A stretch of 45,633 nt of DNA. Source: Rhodanobacter sp. GTDB taxonomy: Bacteria; Pseudomonadota; Gammaproteobacteria; Xanthomonadales; Rhodanobacteraceae. The stretch lies in contig SCRF01000011.1 of assembly GCA_004322005.1 (NCBI GenBank), positions 1 to 45,633 on the forward strand, in the 5' to 3' direction. Positions 43,804 through 45,633 of this stretch are shown here, in pieces. Below the pieces are notes generated by a model that worked only from the letters and a program-made list of their open reading frames with translations, was not told the DNA's origin and did not search any database. Position 1 is the first letter of the stretch. Each line of letters begins with the position of its first letter. A program made the position numbers and the translations under genes.

Positions 43804-45510
43804 TCAAGCCAGTGCGTTGCTGTGCACCCCGCGCACGGCGCGCCCGGAGGGGTCGGCCGCACCGGCGAACGCCGGATCCCATGCCAGCGCGGCCGGCGAC
43901 GAGCAGGCGATCGACTTGCCGCCGGGCACCGTGGCCGCGCAGGCTTCACCGGGGAAATGCTGCTCGAAGATGCGCCGGTAGAAATAGGCCTCCTTGGTCG
44001 CCGGCGTGTTGAACGGATAGCGCGCCGCGGCGGCGGCGAACTCGCGGTCGCTGACTTGCTGTTCCGCGTGCGCCTTCAATCCGTCGATCCAGCCGTAGCC
44101 CACGCCATCGCTGAACTGCTCCTTCTGCCGCCACAGGATCGCATCGGGCAAGGCCCCTTCGAACGCTTTGCGCAGCACGGCCTTTTCGATCTTGCCGTTG
44201 CCAGCCATCTTGTACTTCGCATCCATGCCCATCGCCACGTCGATGAATTCCAGGTCCAGGAACGGCACGCGGGCTTCCACACCCCAGGCCATCATCGCCT
44301 TGTTCGCGCGCAGGCAGTCGTAGCTGTGCAGCGCGTCCAGCTTGCGCACGGTTTCCTCGTGGAACGCTTCGGCCGACGGCGCCTTGTGGAAGTACAGATA
44401 GCCGCCGAAGATCTCGTCCGAACCTTCGCCGGACAGCACCATCTTCACTCCCATCGCCTTGATCCGGCGCGCCAGCAGGTACATCGGTGTGGCGGCGCGA
44501 ATGGTGGTGACGTCATAGGTCTCGATGTGGCGGATCACCTCGGGCAGCGCGTCCAGGCCTTCGGCAAAGGTGTAGACGAAGCCGTGGTGCACCGTACCCA
44601 GCGCATCGGCGGCTACCTGGGCGGCGGCCAGATCCGGCGAGCCCTGCAGCCCGATCGCGAAGGAATGCAACCGCGGCCACCATGCCTCGCTGCGATCGTC
44701 GTCCTCCACCCGCTCACGGGCGAAGCGCGCGGCGCAGGCGGCGACCAGCGAGGAGTCCAGCCCGCCGGAAAGCAGCACGCCATAAGGCACGTCGGTCATC
44801 AGCTGGCGATGCACCGCCTGCTCGAACGCATCGTGCAAGGCAGCCTTGCTCACCTCTTGCCCGCGCGTGTAGCTGTAGTCGCGCCATGGCTTGTGGTAGT
44901 AGCGGCGCAGACCGCCGCTGGCGCTGTCGTAGACGTGCCCGGGCGGGAACGGTGCCAGATCCGCGCACACGCCGACCAGCGCCTTCATCTCCGAGGCCAC
45001 GCACAGCCGCCCTTCGCGGTCATGCCCCCAGTACAGCGGGCACACCCCGATCGGATCGCGCGCAATGAGGTAGCGCTTCGCCGTGCCGTCCCACAACGCG
45101 AATGCGAAAATGCCGTTGAGCTTGCCGACGAATTCGCCGATCGAATCGGCGCTGATCGAATCGGCTGCATCGCCGGCGCGGTATAGCGCATTGATCACCT
45201 CGCAATCCGAACCGGTGGTGAAGTCGTAGCCCCGAGCCTGAGTGGCGGTCCGCAGTTCGCGGTGGTTGTAGATCTCGCCGTTGACCGCCAGCGCCAGCGT
45301 GCCGTCGCGCGAACGCAGCGGCTGCGCGCCACTGGCCGGATCGACGATGGCCAGCCGTTCGTGCACCAGGATCGCCCCGTGATCGACGAACACTCCGCTC
45401 CAGTCCGGCCCGCGATGGCGCTGGCGCTGCGACAGTTCCAGCGCCTGCCGGCGCAAGGCCGCCAGGTCGTCGCCCGGCTGCAGATCGAACATCCCGAAAA
45501 TCGAACACAT
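43804..45510 (-). CDS. asnB: asparagine synthetase B (glutamine-hydrolysing)
   Basis: This 568-residue enzyme makes asparagine from aspartate, ATP and glutamine. Cys2 (MCSIFGMFD) is the amidotransferase nucleophile, with RHRGPDWSG and VNGEIYNHREL in the glutaminase domain. The synthetase domain has the PP-loop YGVLLSGGLDSSLVAA and the LSGEGSDEIFGGYLYFH motif. The start has AAGGAG ten bases upstream. The length is near that of E. coli AsnB (554). It stands alone at the edge of the window. Confidence 0.96.
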   Translation of the reverse strand: MCSIFGMFDLQPGDDLAALRRQALELSQRQRHRGPDWSGVFVDHGAILVHERLAIVDPASGAQPLRSRDGTLALAVNGEIYNHRELRTATQARGYDFTTGSDCEVINALYRAGDAADSISADSIGEFVGKLNGIFAFALWDGTAKRYLIARDPIGVCPLYWGHDREGRLCVASEMKALVGVCADLAPFPPGHVYDSASGGLRRYYHKPWRDYSYTRGQEVSKAALHDAFEQAVHRQLMTDVPYGVLLSGGLDSSLVAACAARFARERVEDDDRSEAWWPRLHSFAIGLQGSPDLAAAQVAADALGTVHHGFVYTFAEGLDALPEVIRHIETYDVTTIRAATPMYLLARRIKAMGVKMVLSGEGSDEIFGGYLYFHKAPSAEAFHEETVRKLDALHSYDCLRANKAMMAWGVEARVPFLDLEFIDVAMGMDAKYKMAGNGKIEKAVLRKAFEGALPDAILWRQKEQFSDGVGYGWIDGLKAHAEQQVSDREFAAAAARYPFNTPATKEAYFYRRIFEQHFPGEACAATVPGGKSIACSSPAALAWDPAFAGAADPSGRAVRGVHSNALA

Positions 45511-45554
45511 AAATTGTTGGTCTCCTTATGCGATCGTCCCTGATCGCGAGGGTC

Positions 45555-45576
45555 AAAAGCGGACGTCCATGTCCGC
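45555..45576 (-). terminator. hairpin with T-run in the asnB upstream region
   Basis: On the minus strand GCGGAC (45571–45576) pairs with GTCCGC (45559–45564) and is followed by TTTT. It lies about 50 bases before the asnB start and just after a TTTTTT run at about 45584–45589. It may end the upstream transcript or act as an attenuator in the asnB leader. The window ends too soon to decide. Confidence 0.45.
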
Positions 45577-45633
45577 ACTCTTCAAAAAAGCACGATCCTT
45601 TCGACCGTACCCCGGAAACGACGAAGGCCCGCT

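Overview
The window looks like chromosomal DNA of a high-GC gammaproteobacterium of the Xanthomonadales, most like the Rhodanobacteraceae (Rhodanobacter, Dyella, Frateuria and relatives). This rests on gene content and order: folC–SPOR protein–cvpA–purF, fur divergent from omlA/bamE, smpB divergent from ratA–rnfH, smc–zipA, and lysS–prfB. It also rests on REP-like palindromes beginning GTAGGAGC. Genus and species cannot be fixed from the sequence alone.

Layout. Positions 1 to about 9.0 kb are accessory DNA, visibly more AT-rich in places. They hold a membrane protein gene interrupted by an in-frame stop, a transposition module tniA–tniB–tniQ, an orphan MbcA/ParS-type antitoxin domain, an array of 22-bp repeats, a small protein of unknown function and a KfrA-like plasmid-type DNA-binding protein. 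From 9.0 to 16.0 kb lie nitronate monooxygenase, a possible protease remnant, a DUF455 ferritin-like protein and the purF–cvpA–SPOR–folC set. A copper ATPase with its MerR-type regulator follows (16.2–18.9 kb). Next come a strongly structured intergenic region that may encode a small RNA (19.1–19.3 kb), fur/bamE, rnfH–ratA/smpB, a complete narrow-spectrum mercury operon (merR / merTPFA, 21.8–24.8 kb) and two membrane glycosyltransferases.

The most interesting part is 28.6–35.2 kb. It is a low-oxygen cluster: a small heat-shock protein with a textbook FNR/ANR-dependent promoter, a complete quinol:fumarate reductase (frdABCD), and directly upstream, in the same orientation, a membrane-anchored methyltransferase that resembles RquA, the enzyme that makes rhodoquinone. 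A PHP protein that looks like an internally deleted PolX and a phosphoribosyltransferase behind a second perfect FNR/ANR box complete the cluster. Members of this order are ubiquinone-only organisms, so a fumarate reductase needs a low-potential quinone. The gene arrangement suggests a rhodoquinol-dependent fumarate respiration module.

The right end (35.2–45.6 kb) is core housekeeping DNA: zipA, smc, bolA, yciI, lysS, a small His-rich exported protein, prfB with its programmed +1 frameshift, and asnB. Three long REP-like inverted repeats sit between genes. No tRNA, rRNA or CRISPR array was recognised.
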